A stretch of 5,774 nucleotides of DNA, taken from assembly GCA_030637245.1 (NCBI GenBank), contig DAOVVI010000133.1, forward strand, positions 1-5,774, given 5' to 3'. Below the pieces are notes generated by a model. It was not told where the DNA came from and ran no database searches. It was given only the letters and a program-made list of their open reading frames with translations. Within the stretch, counting starts at the first letter, position 1. The number at the start of each line of letters is the position of its first letter. Shown here piece by piece: positions 4,371 to 5,774 of this stretch. This stretch comes from Cyclobacteriaceae bacterium (GTDB lineage Bacteria > Bacteroidota > Bacteroidia > Cytophagales > Cyclobacteriaceae). A program made the position numbers and the translations under genes.

Positions 4371-5774
4371 CTATTTTGATAAGTTTTTCACAACTTTCCA
4401 TGTGAGCAATTTCCCATCTTTACGAATTTTTATCAAATAAATTCCATTAGATGAACCACTTAAATAGATATCTATAAACTTATTCTTTATATTATAGTTT
4501 TCACTGATCAAAGCACCTTGCATATCAAATATTTTAACAAATTCCAATAATCCCTTACTATTTGAAACTCTTATGAATTCGTTAAATGGATTTGGAAATA
4601 GTGTAATTTCCTCATTCAATTCTTCCAATCCTGTAATGCCAAAATACATATTTTCCGAAGTGGATAAACATCCATATTCATTATTGATGCTGATGTAGTA
4701 TAAACCTGACGCTTCCGGGATGAGATACAATCCGGTTTTTTGGAGAAAGCTATCATTTCTAAACCAATTAGCCCGATCATCATTAGCAAATAGGGTATCG
4801 TTTTTTTGTATAATAAAGGCTTCAGAATATAGTTCATTTTGCTCCACAACTATTGAATCAAGAGCAAAACAATCTGAATTCAAATTAATAACCCACACTT
4901 TATAATTTCCATGTTTGATATTTTCATAATCCTGACCTGTAAATCTGGCTTTTGCTGTATCTATTTCATCACTTGCAAAAAACCAATAATATCTTGGATC
5001 AAGGTTGTTTGGATTAGTAATAGAAACAGATGCAGATCCATTGAATGCATTTTTACAGAAATTGTTTTCCGTTGAGGATAGGGTAATTTGCAAATCCACC
5101 TTTTCTTCCATGACGGTTTCTTTCAAATATGCTTTACATCCATTTCCCAGATTTTCAACTGCAACTTCAAAATCTCCGGCAAATAGTTTTTCGGCTTTAT
5201 AGAGGTCTCGAAAATCTGTCAATTCCTGATTATCTTCAAATCTACCTTCCCACCATGAAATTAAATATGTATCGGCCAGTTGAGCGTCATTCACATTTAT
5301 TTCAATGGAGCCGGTTTGCTTTTCCGGACTTGTACTGCAACTGGTTTGAGGAATAGTTGAAATTATGGAAATAACATCTTTTTGCTGGTTCGATTCATCA
5401 AGCACTGTTGCTGATATTGATTCCACAAAAAGTTCATTATTTCCATCAAATATTTGTAAGGTATAATCACCGGCAGGAATGTTATTATACCTGTGTCCGA
5501 TATAATCTGGTGTTGAGGTCACCAAATTTCCATTAAACCAATGGAAAGTATAATTAACGGAATCTCCATTTACGTCTGCTTTCAGGCTACCATTTGGCGC
5601 TTTTTCATCACATGAACTAAAGGGCGTTGATTCCAAATTCACCAAATCTTTTAGATCAGAAATCACCTTAATATTTCCGGCATGCGTATTTACAGTTAGT
5701 ATTTCGTAAGTGCTATTGGCAAATTCAATGGGATATGCAGGAGTGGAGATATTATCGATAAAATCTATCAAAAC
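4371..5774 (-). CDS. T9SS-secreted surface protein with SprB-like repeats and type A sorting domain, C-terminal part (5' end outside window)
   Basis: The frame is open to the right edge; 467 residues are visible, numbered from the edge. The end (about 390-465) is a T9SS type A sorting domain: F-P-N-P-F at 393-397, K-I-F-D-M-Q-G near 414-420, G-I-Y-L-I-K-I near 444-450 and a basic tail. Such tails direct cargo through the outer membrane by the type IX secretion system and are removed. Before it are four diverged beta-sandwich units sharing a Cys, a Trp and a G-x-Y/F: unit 1 C55, W79, G102; unit 2 C146, W174, G200, C213; unit 3 C240, W264, G289, C302; unit 4 W337, G357, C369. Units 2 and 3 could each close one disulfide, about 62-67 residues apart. 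They resemble SprB-type or Ig-like repeats of Bacteroidota adhesins but lack a clear G-G signature. The protein is probably an adhesin or the stalk of a large surface protein; an enzyme domain upstream of the window is equally possible. Confidence 0.92.
   Translation of the reverse strand, partial: VLIDFIDNISTPAYPIEFANSTYEILTVNTHAGNIKVISDLKDLVNLESTPFSSCDEKAPNGSLKADVNGDSVNYTFHWFNGNLVTSTPDYIGHRYNNIPAGDYTLQIFDGNNELFVESISATVLDESNQQKDVISIISTIPQTSCSTSPEKQTGSIEINVNDAQLADTYLISWWEGRFEDNQELTDFRDLYKAEKLFAGDFEVAVENLGNGCKAYLKETVMEEKVDLQITLSSTENNFCKNAFNGSASVSITNPNNLDPRYYWFFASDEIDTAKARFTGQDYENIKHGNYKVWVINLNSDCFALDSIVVEQNELYSEAFIIQKNDTLFANDDRANWFRNDSFLQKTGLYLIPEASGLYYISINNEYGCLSTSENMYFGITGLEELNEEITLFPNPFNEFIRVSNSKGLLEFVKIFDMQGALISENYNIKNKFIDIYLSGSSNGIYLIKIRKDGKLLTWKVVKNLSK

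Overview
The window looks like chromosomal DNA from an AT-rich member of the Bacteroidota, probably of the Cytophagia type. The evidence is a protein ending in a type IX secretion (T9SS) type A sorting domain, an OmpA/PD40 envelope protein of a kind common in that phylum, a LolA-like protein, and start sites that mostly lack a Shine-Dalgarno sequence. No tRNA, rRNA, CRISPR array, insertion sequence or phage gene is visible.

Layout: bases 2-361 (+) are the C-terminal part of a LolA-like periplasmic protein. A small unrecognised reading frame follows at 389-613 (+). Bases 614-915 have no convincing gene but hold several inverted repeats, including a 9-bp perfect hairpin at 627-647 that overlaps a second one at 643-658, and a 14-bp GC-only-core palindrome at 880-893. 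Everything after that is on the minus strand. In order of transcription these are a large secreted or surface protein with SprB-like repeats and a T9SS sorting tail (4371 to beyond the right edge), an OmpA-family protein with a discoidin-like domain and a beta-propeller (2247-4283), and a secreted alpha/beta-hydrolase esterase (916-1794). The first two are 87 bp apart and may be co-transcribed. The esterase lies beyond a 452-bp gap with a terminator-like hairpin at its start, so it is probably a separate unit.

How the genes may work together: the OmpA-family protein has the five-motif propeller, regulatory-like beta domain and OmpA domain order known from the T9SS component PorE, but with a discoidin-like domain where PorE has TPRs. 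Next to a T9SS cargo with adhesin-like repeats, a peptidoglycan-anchored partner for a surface protein is a reasonable inference, not a demonstrated fact. I found no clear new defence, toxin or mobile system. The most interesting points are this gene pair, the overlapping hairpins at 627-675, and a long near-perfect hairpin inside the esterase coding sequence.
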